Origin: a virus
Reading direction: 5' to 3' (one strand)
IMG/VR virus record: IMGVR_UViG_3300030389_003005
Location: 16,560-54,893 of that record
Length of the DNA stretch: 38,334 nt
The translations under genes and the position numbers were made by a program. A model generated the notes under the pieces. That model was not told where the DNA came from and searched no databases. It was given only the letters and a program-made list of their open reading frames with translations. Shown here piece by piece: positions 32,395 to 38,262 of the stretch (positions are counted from its first letter, which is position 1; the number at the start of each line of letters is the position of its first letter).

Positions 32395-34259
32395 CTCATC
32401 AATTAAATTTTATTTACAATGACTCTGATTGGGTTTGTCCGAGTGAGTATCCAGATTTAAGACATGCAAAAGAGATTGCAATTGATCTAGAAACAAAAGA
32501 TCCAAACATAAAAACAAAAGGTGCAGGTTGGGCTACGTTTGATGGACATATTGTTGGCTTTGCAGTGGCTGCTTTTGATCAACAATGGTATTTTCCAATA
32601 CATCATGATGCAGGAGGCAATATGGATGAGGGAATAACAGTAGCTTGGATGCAAGAAGTTTTAAAAACACCAGCAACTAAAATTTTTCACAATGCAAGTT
32701 ATGATGTTGGTTGGCTCAAAGTAAATGGCTTTCAGATTAATGGTCCTATTGTAGACACAATGATAGCTGCAGCTCTCATAAATGAGAACAGATTTAGTTT
32801 TAGTTTAAATGCGTGTGCAAAAGATTATTTGGGTGAAATAAAAAATGAAACATTTTTAAACGAAAAAGCAAAAGAATGGGGTATTGATCCCAAAGCTGAT
32901 CTCTGGAAACTTCCTGCAGGTTATGTTGGGTTTTACGCTGAACAAGATGCTGGATTAGCATTAAGATTATGGCAACACTTTAAAACAGAAATATCTAAAC
33001 AAAGTTTAAATGATGTATGGGAGATGGAAATGGAGCTATTACCCATATTAATTGACACTAGAATGAGAGGAATAAGGGTTGACGAAGCACAGGCAGCTAG
33101 GTTAAAAAAAGAGTTCAAACAAAAAGAGTCTGAGGTTTTATCAAGTATAAAATCTCAGACCACGCTTGACGTAGACATTTGGGCAGCGAGATCAGTAGCA
33201 CAAGTTTTTGATAGGATTGGAGTTGAGTACCCACGAACACCGAAAAGTGACGAGCCAAGTTTTACCCAAAACTGGCTAGTGAATTGTAGTAACCCGATAG
33301 CGCAACTAATAAGACAAGCAAGAGAAATAAATAAATTCCATTCAACATTCATCGACTCCATTCAAAGATATGTACACAAAGGTAGAATACATTCAGAAAT
33401 AAATCAACTAAGATCTGATCAAGGAGGCACTGTCTCTGGAAGACTTTCGTATTCTAATCCTAATCTTCAACAGATTCCTGCACGAAATAAAGAATATGGT
33501 GATAAAATAAGAAGTTTATTTTTACCTGAAGAGGGGAGACAATGGGGAAGTTTTGATTATAGCCAACAGGAGCCTAGATTAGTTGCTCACTATGCTGCAG
33601 CTGTAGATAATAATTTTACAGGTGCTGATGAATTTATAGAGGCTTATAAGAATGAGGCTGCAGACTTTCATCAAATAGTTGCAGATATGGCAGGCATCAG
33701 TAGGACTAACGCAAAAACTATAAACCTTGGTTTATTTTATGGTATGGGCAAAGCAAAGTTAGCAAAAGAACTTGGAATATCAAAAGACGCTGCAGATAAT
33801 CTTTTAAATAAATATCATTCAAGAGTTCCATTTGTAAAAAAATTAGCTGAAGCTGTCACTGGCTCTGCCTCTAAATATGGTTTTATTCGCACAATAAAGG
33901 GTCGTAAATGCAGATTTGACATGTGGGAGCCTGCTACCTTCGGAATGAACAAAGCAATGCAGTACGAGGAGGCTAAAGCTATTTATGGTAATAACATTAG
34001 AAGGGCTTTCACTTACAAAGCACTTAATAGACTTATTCAAGGATCAGCAGCGGATCAAACTAAACAAGCCATGATTAATTGTTATAAAGCAGGATATATG
34101 CCATTATTACAAATTCATGATGAATTATGCTTTTCTATAAATGAAGAAAATGATATTAAAGGTGTTAAGGAGGTAATGGAAAATGCTATCGAAAATCTTA
34201 AAGTCCCTTTTAAAGTTGATGTTGCCATCGGTAAAAGTTGGGGCGAAGCGAAAGAATAA
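32391..34259 (+). CDS. polA: family A DNA polymerase with proofreading domain
   Basis: A 622-residue replicative polymerase. The 3'-5' exonuclease sites are intact: Asp32/Glu34 (IDLETK), Asn101/Asp105 (FHNASYDVGW) and Tyr182/Asp186 (YAEQDAG). Polymerase motif A is DYSQQEPR (Asp389), motif B is RTNAKTINLGLFYG (Arg438, Lys442) and motif C is HDE (576-578). The motif B position equivalent to E. coli 762 is Leu446. The usual SQIELR of motif A reads SQQEPR. No 5' nuclease domain is present. Start overlaps the upstream micro-gene; no own ribosome site. Confidence 0.95.
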   Translation: MTHQLNFIYNDSDWVCPSEYPDLRHAKEIAIDLETKDPNIKTKGAGWATFDGHIVGFAVAAFDQQWYFPIHHDAGGNMDEGITVAWMQEVLKTPATKIFHNASYDVGWLKVNGFQINGPIVDTMIAAALINENRFSFSLNACAKDYLGEIKNETFLNEKAKEWGIDPKADLWKLPAGYVGFYAEQDAGLALRLWQHFKTEISKQSLNDVWEMEMELLPILIDTRMRGIRVDEAQAARLKKEFKQKESEVLSSIKSQTTLDVDIWAARSVAQVFDRIGVEYPRTPKSDEPSFTQNWLVNCSNPIAQLIRQAREINKFHSTFIDSIQRYVHKGRIHSEINQLRSDQGGTVSGRLSYSNPNLQQIPARNKEYGDKIRSLFLPEEGRQWGSFDYSQQEPRLVAHYAAAVDNNFTGADEFIEAYKNEAADFHQIVADMAGISRTNAKTINLGLFYGMGKAKLAKELGISKDAADNLLNKYHSRVPFVKKLAEAVTGSASKYGFIRTIKGRKCRFDMWEPATFGMNKAMQYEEAKAIYGNNIRRAFTYKALNRLIQGSAADQTKQAMINCYKAGYMPLLQIHDELCFSINEENDIKGVKEVMENAIENLKVPFKVDVAIGKSWGEAKE

Positions 34260-34335
34260 AAAAAATATAGAGGGTTATTACTTTGATGGTAAAAAATCAA
34301 AGACTCTTTATAAGAAAAAAATAATTTTTTTCTAA
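34219..34335 (+). CDS. possible 38-aa basic protein
   Basis: A 38-codon frame in a different phase from the polymerase, overlapping its last 41 bases and ending in a TAA that shares its final A with the ATG of the methyltransferase-like gene (TAATG at 34333-34337). The product is basic, with GYYFDGKKSKTLYKKK. The overlap arrangement matches that of other small genes here, but there is no ribosome site, so it may be spurious. Confidence 0.4.
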   Translation: MLPSVKVGAKRKNKKNIEGYYFDGKKSKTLYKKKIIFF

Positions 34336-34823
34336 TGAAGCCTAAAAGTATCGATAAATCAAAAAAATCTAATCTTACTTTTTCTGCAGTTAAGATGAAG
34401 TATCTTAGAACACCAGATGATATTTGGTCAGATCTAATAAAAGAATTTAATTTTACAGTAGATTGCTGCGCATCTGATCAAAATCATTTGTTACCAAAGT
34501 ATTATACAAAAGAGAACAGCTGTCTTGATAAAGATTGGTCCGGAGAAATTGCTTACATACATCCCTTGTTTGATATGAAGATACCTAAGTTTGTAGAAAA
34601 AGCTTACCACACGAAAAACTTTACTGGTGTCTTTTTATTACCTGCTGCAACACATACAAAATATTTTCATGATTACATTTACAAAAATCCAAATTGTGAG
34701 ATAAGATTTTTAAAAAAACCTGTAAGAGGATTTCATTTTGGTCATGATGATGGCACAAAAGATAACCCATTTAAATTAGGATATATCAAACCTCTAATGA
34801 TTGTAGTGTTTAGGAATCCTTAG
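34335..34823 (+). CDS. Dam-like DNA N6-adenine methyltransferase, degenerate catalytic motif
   Basis: A 162-residue protein of the phage Dam (N6-adenine methyltransferase) family: YLRTPDDIWSDLIKEFNFTV, DCCASDQNHLLPKYYTKENS, DKDWSGEIAYIHPLFDMKIP, KFVEKAYHTKNFTGVFLLPA and IRFLKKPVRGFHFGHDD follow the family order and length. The catalytic NPP(Y/F) motif reads His76-Pro-Leu-Phe79 here, so Asn and the second Pro are both lost. It may be inactive, bind DNA only, or have changed chemistry. It overlaps the minus-strand gene at 34810 by 14 bases. Confidence 0.75.
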   Translation: MKPKSIDKSKKSNLTFSAVKMKYLRTPDDIWSDLIKEFNFTVDCCASDQNHLLPKYYTKENSCLDKDWSGEIAYIHPLFDMKIPKFVEKAYHTKNFTGVFLLPAATHTKYFHDYIYKNPNCEIRFLKKPVRGFHFGHDDGTKDNPFKLGYIKPLMIVVFRNP

Positions 34824-34950
34824 ATTCTTTTTTCTCTAACTCCTCAATCTCTTCAAAGGTAAGATCTTTTAACTTAGGATCATAAACATAAAATTTAAGT
34901 TTATACCCTCTTTCTTTTAACTCTTTTATTCGTTGTGGTGTCCAGTACAT
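34810..34950 (-). CDS. 46-aa charged helical protein
   Basis: A 46-codon minus-strand gene with AGGAG seven bases before its ATG and an extended -10 element about 28 bases upstream. The product reads MYWTPQRIKELKERGYKLKF, then YVYDPKLKDLTFEEIEELEKKESKDS: a basic amphipathic helix followed by an acidic one. It looks like the short regulatory or anti-host proteins that fill phage accessory regions; I recognise no family. Confidence 0.7.
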   Translation of the reverse strand: MYWTPQRIKELKERGYKLKFYVYDPKLKDLTFEEIEELEKKESKDS

Positions 34951-35129
34951 TTTGCTCTCCTATTTTTTTTATTCTTAATTATACCACGAGCAATTTTTGA
35001 CTTTTTTATTTTATTGAATAGTAGACGACCTCCTGTTGCAGGGGTTCTATTCTAGATGCGACACTGAATGCTTTTCGGAAAATTTAGAGCGCACGAGTCT
35101 TAGGAATAAAATTAGTTTTTTTTAAAAGC
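34951..35129. other. non-coding region with structured, GC-richer core
   Basis: About 180 bases without a supported gene. 34951-34990 is the promoter and leader of the 46-aa minus gene. The remainder (about 35015-35105) is visibly richer in G+C than its surroundings. It contains an imperfect nested hairpin: GAATAG (35015-35020) pairs with CTATTC (35046-35051), enclosing CTCCTG / CAGGGG. A smaller TTTTC/GAAAA hairpin lies near 35074-35085. No T-run follows either hairpin, so neither is a standard terminator. Candidate small RNA, processing site or DNA signal. Confidence 0.35.
34978..34986 (-). promoter_or_regulatory. extended -10 promoter of 46-aa gene
   Basis: Reading the minus strand, TGG is followed by TATAAT (34983-34978), a perfect extended -10, about 28 bases before the ATG at 34950, with AGGAG in between. 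No clear -35 is visible. Confidence 0.5.
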
Positions 35130-35318
35130 TTAACTTGCTTCTTTTAAAAGATCAGTTTTAGCTATATCAATGTCATATTCATTGATTTTGATCTTTACAT
35201 CTTTTATTTTAATGTCGAGCCACTTCATGTCTGGTGTAACATTACCCTGCTTTAATGCCTGAGATGCCCACTTGGACTCCAACTGAAGTTTCTTCGCCAC
35301 TAGTTCTTGTAGAGACAT
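35130..35318 (-). CDS. 62-aa helical protein
   Basis: A 62-residue minus-strand protein, SLQELVAKKLQLESKWASQA then DMKWLDIKIKDVKIKINEYD, almost all charged helix; possibly a coiled coil or small DNA-binding protein. ATG 35318 is preceded by GAGG at about 13 bases. Its first 77 bases overlap the end of the upstream gene in another frame, which is long for this genome. Function unknown. Confidence 0.6.
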   Translation of the reverse strand: MSLQELVAKKLQLESKWASQALKQGNVTPDMKWLDIKIKDVKIKINEYDIDIAKTDLLKEAS

Positions 35319-35508
35319 TTCTGTCTACCTCCTCAAAAGTTAAAAACAAGAAGTTGGGATCTTCGAAACCAGCTCCTGGTTTTTCTGTTACATCCCCTGA
35401 GTCAACTTTCTTTACTAAATACTCAAGAGCGGCTTTATCGTTCTCTGCTCCAAGTATCTCATCAATATATATATTTTTATATTTTACTTGGATGCGATAT
35501 AGCTTCAT
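35242..35508 (-). CDS. 88-aa conserved accessory protein
   Basis: An 88-residue minus-strand protein. The N-terminal two thirds form a small α/β unit (MKLYRIQVKYKNIYIDEILG, AENDKAALEYLVKKVDSGDV, DPNFLFLTFEEVDRNVSTRT) of a type I have the impression is common in marine phages; the tail is Gly/Ser-rich. The predicted -10 ends five bases before the ATG, so the mRNA may be leaderless. Its last 77 bases are shared out of frame with the 62-aa gene. Confidence 0.65.
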   Translation of the reverse strand: MKLYRIQVKYKNIYIDEILGAENDKAALEYLVKKVDSGDVTEKPGAGFEDPNFLFLTFEEVDRNVSTRTSGEETSVGVQVGISGIKAG

Positions 35509-35513
35509 GTATT

Positions 35514-35543
35514 ATTATATAACAAAAAGGGCTATAAAATCAA
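35514..35543 (-). promoter_or_regulatory. promoter embedded in upstream terminator
   Basis: Minus strand: TTGATT (35543-35538), 18-base spacer, TATAAT (35519-35514), then five bases to ATG 35508. The -35 lies within the hairpin of the terminator at 35524-35547. Same TTGAT core as the promoters at 6253 and 16395. Confidence 0.55.
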
Positions 35544-35547
35544 GCCC
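35524..35547 (-). terminator. rho-independent terminator of secreted-protein gene
   Basis: Minus strand: GGGCT, 9-base loop, AGCCC, then TTTTT (35528-35524). The stem overlaps the stop codon of the gene that ends at 35532, and its loop region carries the -35 of the next promoter. Confidence 0.6.
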
Positions 35548-35816
35548 GTGTTCGTTTTGGGTTTTGGGAGTGGTATTATTTCTTTTGGCACTTCTACAGC
35601 TCTGCAGTCAAAACGTATGATTATTTGACTATTTTCAACATATTCTCTATTCATATCCTCTAATTTTTCAAGATTTTTAAAGGTGTCATGTGCTATTTGA
35701 TATCCTGTTTCAACGCATTGTGCATGACTAGTAAATTCATAACCTGTTACAGCTGATGACGGACACTGGCCACTAAGCATACTGCACATGTAAATTATTA
35801 ATAAATATTTAGTCAT
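35532..35816 (-). CDS. small secreted Cys-containing protein
   Basis: A 94-residue minus-strand protein with a signal-like N-terminus (MTKYLLIIYMCSMLSGQCPS), four cysteines (11, 18, 34, 71) and a helical middle (CVETGYQIAHDTFKNLEKLE), ending in a Pro-rich tail. Short exported proteins with this pattern occur repeatedly in marine phages; a periplasmic or envelope role, for example superinfection exclusion, is conceivable but unproven. Its gene has its own terminator. It diverges from the plus-strand gene at 35914. Confidence 0.65.
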   Translation of the reverse strand: MTKYLLIIYMCSMLSGQCPSSAVTGYEFTSHAQCVETGYQIAHDTFKNLEKLEDMNREYVENSQIIIRFDCRAVEVPKEIIPLPKPKTNTGLIL

Positions 35817-35846
35817 TTTCCTATATTATCCCATAGTATTTTTTTC

Positions 35847-35874
35847 TTGCATATCCCATGAAAATGTTTATATG
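35847..35874 (+). promoter_or_regulatory. promoter before plus-strand accessory operon
   Basis: TTGCAT (35847-35852), 16-base spacer, TATATG (35869-35874), 40 bases before ATG 35914, which has AGAGG six bases upstream. This is the 97-base gap between divergent operons. Confidence 0.4.
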
Positions 35875-35913
35875 TAAATCATGTTTTTTAAATTAACTAA
35901 CAAAGAGGATATC

Positions 35914-36246
35914 ATGAAAACAGAAAAAGAGATAGCTGAGACAGATAGGCATAAGGAAACAAATGATTTTCTTAAATCTATGACAGCTGCTGAAAAGTTA
36001 AGCGAGGCTTTAGTTTTAAAACCTGAGTGGGAAGTAAAACCAAAAAGCGTAGTGATGACTCATATCTTTTCAGTTGAATTTAATGAGTCAACAAAAAAAC
36101 TTACATTAATTGTAAATGGTGAAGTTTACAAAACTTTAAGATGTGAGGATATATTAAATGGAAAAATTAAATTTCATAATGGTCTCAATGAGATTATCAG
36201 TAAATTTAATTTGTGGAGGTTTGATGAGCCGAAACCTAAAAATTAA
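35914..36246 (+). CDS. unknown accessory protein, 110 aa
   Basis: A 110-residue protein. ATG 35914 is preferred over an in-frame ATG at 35881 because AAAGAGG stands six bases before it and the promoter-like sequence overlaps the region just upstream of the earlier start. A charged helical N-terminus is followed by a β-unit (MTHIFSVEFNESTKKLTLIV, NGEVYKTLRCEDILNG). No family recognised. It overlaps the next gene by 23 bases. Confidence 0.65.
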   Translation: MKTEKEIAETDRHKETNDFLKSMTAAEKLSEALVLKPEWEVKPKSVVMTHIFSVEFNESTKKLTLIVNGEVYKTLRCEDILNGKIKFHNGLNEIISKFNLWRFDEPKPKN

Positions 36247-36499
36247 TTCTAAGTCAGAAGAGTTTGTCAACTTTGTAAAAAGAGTTGATCAAATATTATC
36301 TGGCACAGAAACCACAACTGCTACAGGTCAACCAATAGAATATGGTGATGATCATTTTCAAGACAGAATGAAAAGATTACAACAAACTCATTTTGCTTTT
36401 GAAGATGGACCTGTGTATCCGTTGAGTATAGATGCGTCCTGTGCATTAGTATGGGACGAAATAAAAGCTAAACAAGATGAGCAAGACAATGGTTTATGA
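36224..36499 (+). CDS. unknown accessory protein, 91 aa
   Basis: A 91-residue protein. ATG 36224 is chosen because GGAGG lies six bases upstream; an upstream in-frame start would add 22 residues with no ribosome site. It has a charged N-terminus (NSKSEEFVNFVKRVDQIL) and an acidic C-terminal part (ALVWDEIKAKQDEQ). No domain recognised. It is one of a run of overlapping small genes leading to the ParB-like gene. Confidence 0.65.
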   Translation: MSRNLKINSKSEEFVNFVKRVDQILSGTETTTATGQPIEYGDDHFQDRMKRLQQTHFAFEDGPVYPLSIDASCALVWDEIKAKQDEQDNGL

Positions 36500-36593
36500 T
36501 TTTTTTAAAATATTGTTTTTGCTATGTCTATTAACATTTCCAAAAATAACTGCATTAGCATTTGGTGGACTTGTTTATTCAATATTGTTCTAA
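36489..36593 (+). CDS. 34-aa single-pass membrane peptide
   Basis: A 34-codon gene overlapping the previous stop by 11 bases. The product is mostly hydrophobic (FFKILFLLCLLTFPKITALA, then FGGLVYSILF) with a helix-breaking Pro in the middle. It fills the only gap before the ParB-like gene. Ribosome site is weak, so coupling is assumed. Similar short hydrophobic peptides occur in other phages, but I cannot assign a role. Confidence 0.5.
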   Translation: MVYDFFKILFLLCLLTFPKITALAFGGLVYSILF

Positions 36594-36609
36594 CAAAGGA
36601 GGAAAAGAT

Positions 36610-37392
36610 ATGAACAATGCAATTAAAAATAAATTCTTTGAGACAACAGATTACTCAAAGTTTAAAAAAGCTAGAGGTAATAGACCTGTAGATGATGCAC
36701 ATGTAAAGCAATTAAAAAGATTGATTGCTGAAAAAGATCTTTATGATCCAATACGTGTAAATAAAAACATGGAAGTAATTGATGGCCAGCACACTTTACA
36801 AGCTAGAAAGGAACTAGACTTGAAGGTGCCTTATATCATTATGAATTCTGAAGATCCACTTGATGTTGCAAGACTTAATACGGGTCGAAAGAATTGGTCT
36901 ATGGAAGCATACTTAAACCATCATTGTGCAAGAGGTAAGTTTGATTACAAAGTTTGTAAACAAAAAATGAATCAATATGGTGTTAATGTTGCTGAAGCAA
37001 TAGTGCTGCTACTTAAACAATGCTCACTATGGAATCGTATTTCAACAGATTTTAAGACTGGTGAATTTAAAATTCCTGCAGGTGGTATTGAAAATTGTGA
37101 TCGTATCGGAGGTGCCTTGAATACTTTGAAAAAGTATTTTTTAGGTATGGACGATAGTAAGAGAAGACTAAAAAGATCTATGGTCATGGCTTACATCATA
37201 GCTGATAAATGCCCAGACTTTGATCTAAAAAGGTTTAGAGATGCTTGTAAAACTAAGTCATCTTGGTTCCTATCGGGTACAAGCACTAGAGATTACATCA
37301 TGATTATTGAGAAAATCTACAATAGTGGCAGAAGTAAAAAGAAAATAAAACTTCTTGATTTCTTCGACTCTAAAGAATATCAAGAGCATTAG
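36610..37392 (+). CDS. ParB/sulfiredoxin-like nuclease-fold protein
   Basis: A 260-residue protein with an excellent site (AAAGGAGG) before ATG 36610; an in-frame start at 36562 is disfavoured. The N-terminal third is a ParB-like domain: NRPVDDAHVKQLKRLIAEKD, DPIRVNKNMEVIDGQHTLQA with the G-Q-H motif at 59-61. The remainder is helical and contains KTKSSWFLSGTSTRDYIMII. Such phage proteins may act as DNA-binding regulators or nucleases; segregation is unlikely without a ParA partner. Function is inferred by fold only. Confidence 0.78.
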   Translation: MNNAIKNKFFETTDYSKFKKARGNRPVDDAHVKQLKRLIAEKDLYDPIRVNKNMEVIDGQHTLQARKELDLKVPYIIMNSEDPLDVARLNTGRKNWSMEAYLNHHCARGKFDYKVCKQKMNQYGVNVAEAIVLLLKQCSLWNRISTDFKTGEFKIPAGGIENCDRIGGALNTLKKYFLGMDDSKRRLKRSMVMAYIIADKCPDFDLKRFRDACKTKSSWFLSGTSTRDYIMIIEKIYNSGRSKKKIKLLDFFDSKEYQEH

Positions 37393-37401
37393 GAGAATAA
37401 C

Positions 37402-37617
37402 ATGAACATCGACAAATGGAAATCTTGTGCAGTTGATATTGAATCATACACAATAATTAGAGCAATGGGAAAGGCAGGCTTTAGGAGACCTGGATCTATG
37501 ATTGCAAAATTAGTTGATGATGAAGTGAGAAAGATAGCTAAGAAAGAGGGTAAAAGCTATCAAAAGATGAAAGAGAATTTACTTTTAGAAGGCAACAAAC
37601 TTCTAAATGGTAAGTAG
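37402..37617 (+). CDS. possible ribbon-helix-helix DNA-binding protein
   Basis: A 71-residue basic protein with TAGGAG upstream. KWKSCAVDIESYTIIRAMGK (strand then helix) and GSMIAKLVDDEVRKIAKKEG (second helix) follow the Arc/CopG ribbon-helix-helix layout. It is co-transcribed with the ParB-like gene and followed by a terminator, so it may be an early regulator. The fold is a guess from pattern. Confidence 0.5.
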   Translation: MNIDKWKSCAVDIESYTIIRAMGKAGFRRPGSMIAKLVDDEVRKIAKKEGKSYQKMKENLLLEGNKLLNGK

Positions 37618-37693
37618 AACTGCAGGTTGGATGGTTAACCTTGAACCTGAGTTTGAAAGGGGGTCGGGAGACTGGCCCCTTTTTTATTTATGA
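37607..37693 (+). CDS. 28-codon frame spanning the terminator (leader peptide?)
   Basis: An open frame starts at ATG 37607, inside the end of the previous gene, reads through the whole terminator hairpin (coding RGSGDWPLF) and stops at TGA 37691-37693, sharing ATGA with the oxygenase start. Either chance or a coupling/attenuation device. No strong ribosome site. Confidence 0.3.
   Translation: MVSRTAGWMVNLEPEFERGSGDWPLFYL
37656..37685 (+). terminator. rho-independent terminator
   Basis: AAAGGGG (37656-37662) pairs with CCCCTTT, with an inner GTC/GAC pairing, followed by six T (37680-37685). It ends the accessory operon five bases before the next gene's start. Confidence 0.75.
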
Positions 37694-38262
37694 TTACATT
37701 ACAAGATACAAAATTATTTATTAGAAATTATGCAGATCATGCTGCATTGAATAAAAAATTAAAAAAAGAGATATTAAAAGTAAGAGCAAAAGAACCAGAA
37801 GGCCTGCCAGGGTCAAATGCCAATTGTTGGAGAAGTGTCCACAAGTACAGCTGCGAAGAAGAGCTGCTTAAACCTATAAATTTAATACTTGAAGAATATC
37901 AAACTTATTATTTAAAAAGACCAAATACACCAGCGAAGATAATTTATTGGTCGAATATCAATGATTTTGGTGGTGGTAATTTATTTCACACGCATTATCG
38001 AGCAGATGCAGATTTATCTGGTGTTTATTACGTGCAGGGTAAAGACACTGGATCGATTAAATTTGCTACGCATGAACAAATGTACTTTATGATTCCACCA
38101 CACATGCCTTATTCTAAAATGATAGCGCATGAGCCAAACGATGGGGATATTTTGTTATTTCCTTCTTATTTACTGCATGAGGTAACTATTAACACAAGTG
38201 ATAAAAAACGAATCACTATAGGTTTTAATATAAAATTAGACTTGCAAGACAGGCCAAAATAA
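37690..38262 (+). CDS. 2OG-Fe(II) oxygenase, TIGR02466-like
   Basis: A 190-residue oxygenase of a different subfamily from the island at 7936-11077. The pattern NLFHTHYRADADLSGVYYVQ (His100, His102), then GDILLFPSYLLHEVTINTSD (distal His163) and KKRITIGFNI (Arg174) is that of the putative 2OG-Fe(II) oxygenases called TIGR02466. The ATG comes five bases after the T-run of a terminator and has no ribosome site, so expression probably depends on read-through or on coupling to the 28-codon frame. Substrate unknown. Confidence 0.8.
   Translation: MITLQDTKLFIRNYADHAALNKKLKKEILKVRAKEPEGLPGSNANCWRSVHKYSCEEELLKPINLILEEYQTYYLKRPNTPAKIIYWSNINDFGGGNLFHTHYRADADLSGVYYVQGKDTGSIKFATHEQMYFMIPPHMPYSKMIAHEPNDGDILLFPSYLLHEVTINTSDKKRITIGFNIKLDLQDRPK

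Noticed and set aside
35022-35056. tRNA-like arm (GGGGTTCTATTC resembling a T-arm)
   Set aside because: No acceptor or D-arm pairing can be built around it, and the stem beside the TTC is not complementary; treated as an unexplained hairpin.
35255-35620. 121-codon plus-strand frame across the accessory cluster
   Set aside because: It overlaps two minus-strand genes and a terminator with good signals; the product is Ser/Pro-rich then hydrophobic without motif.
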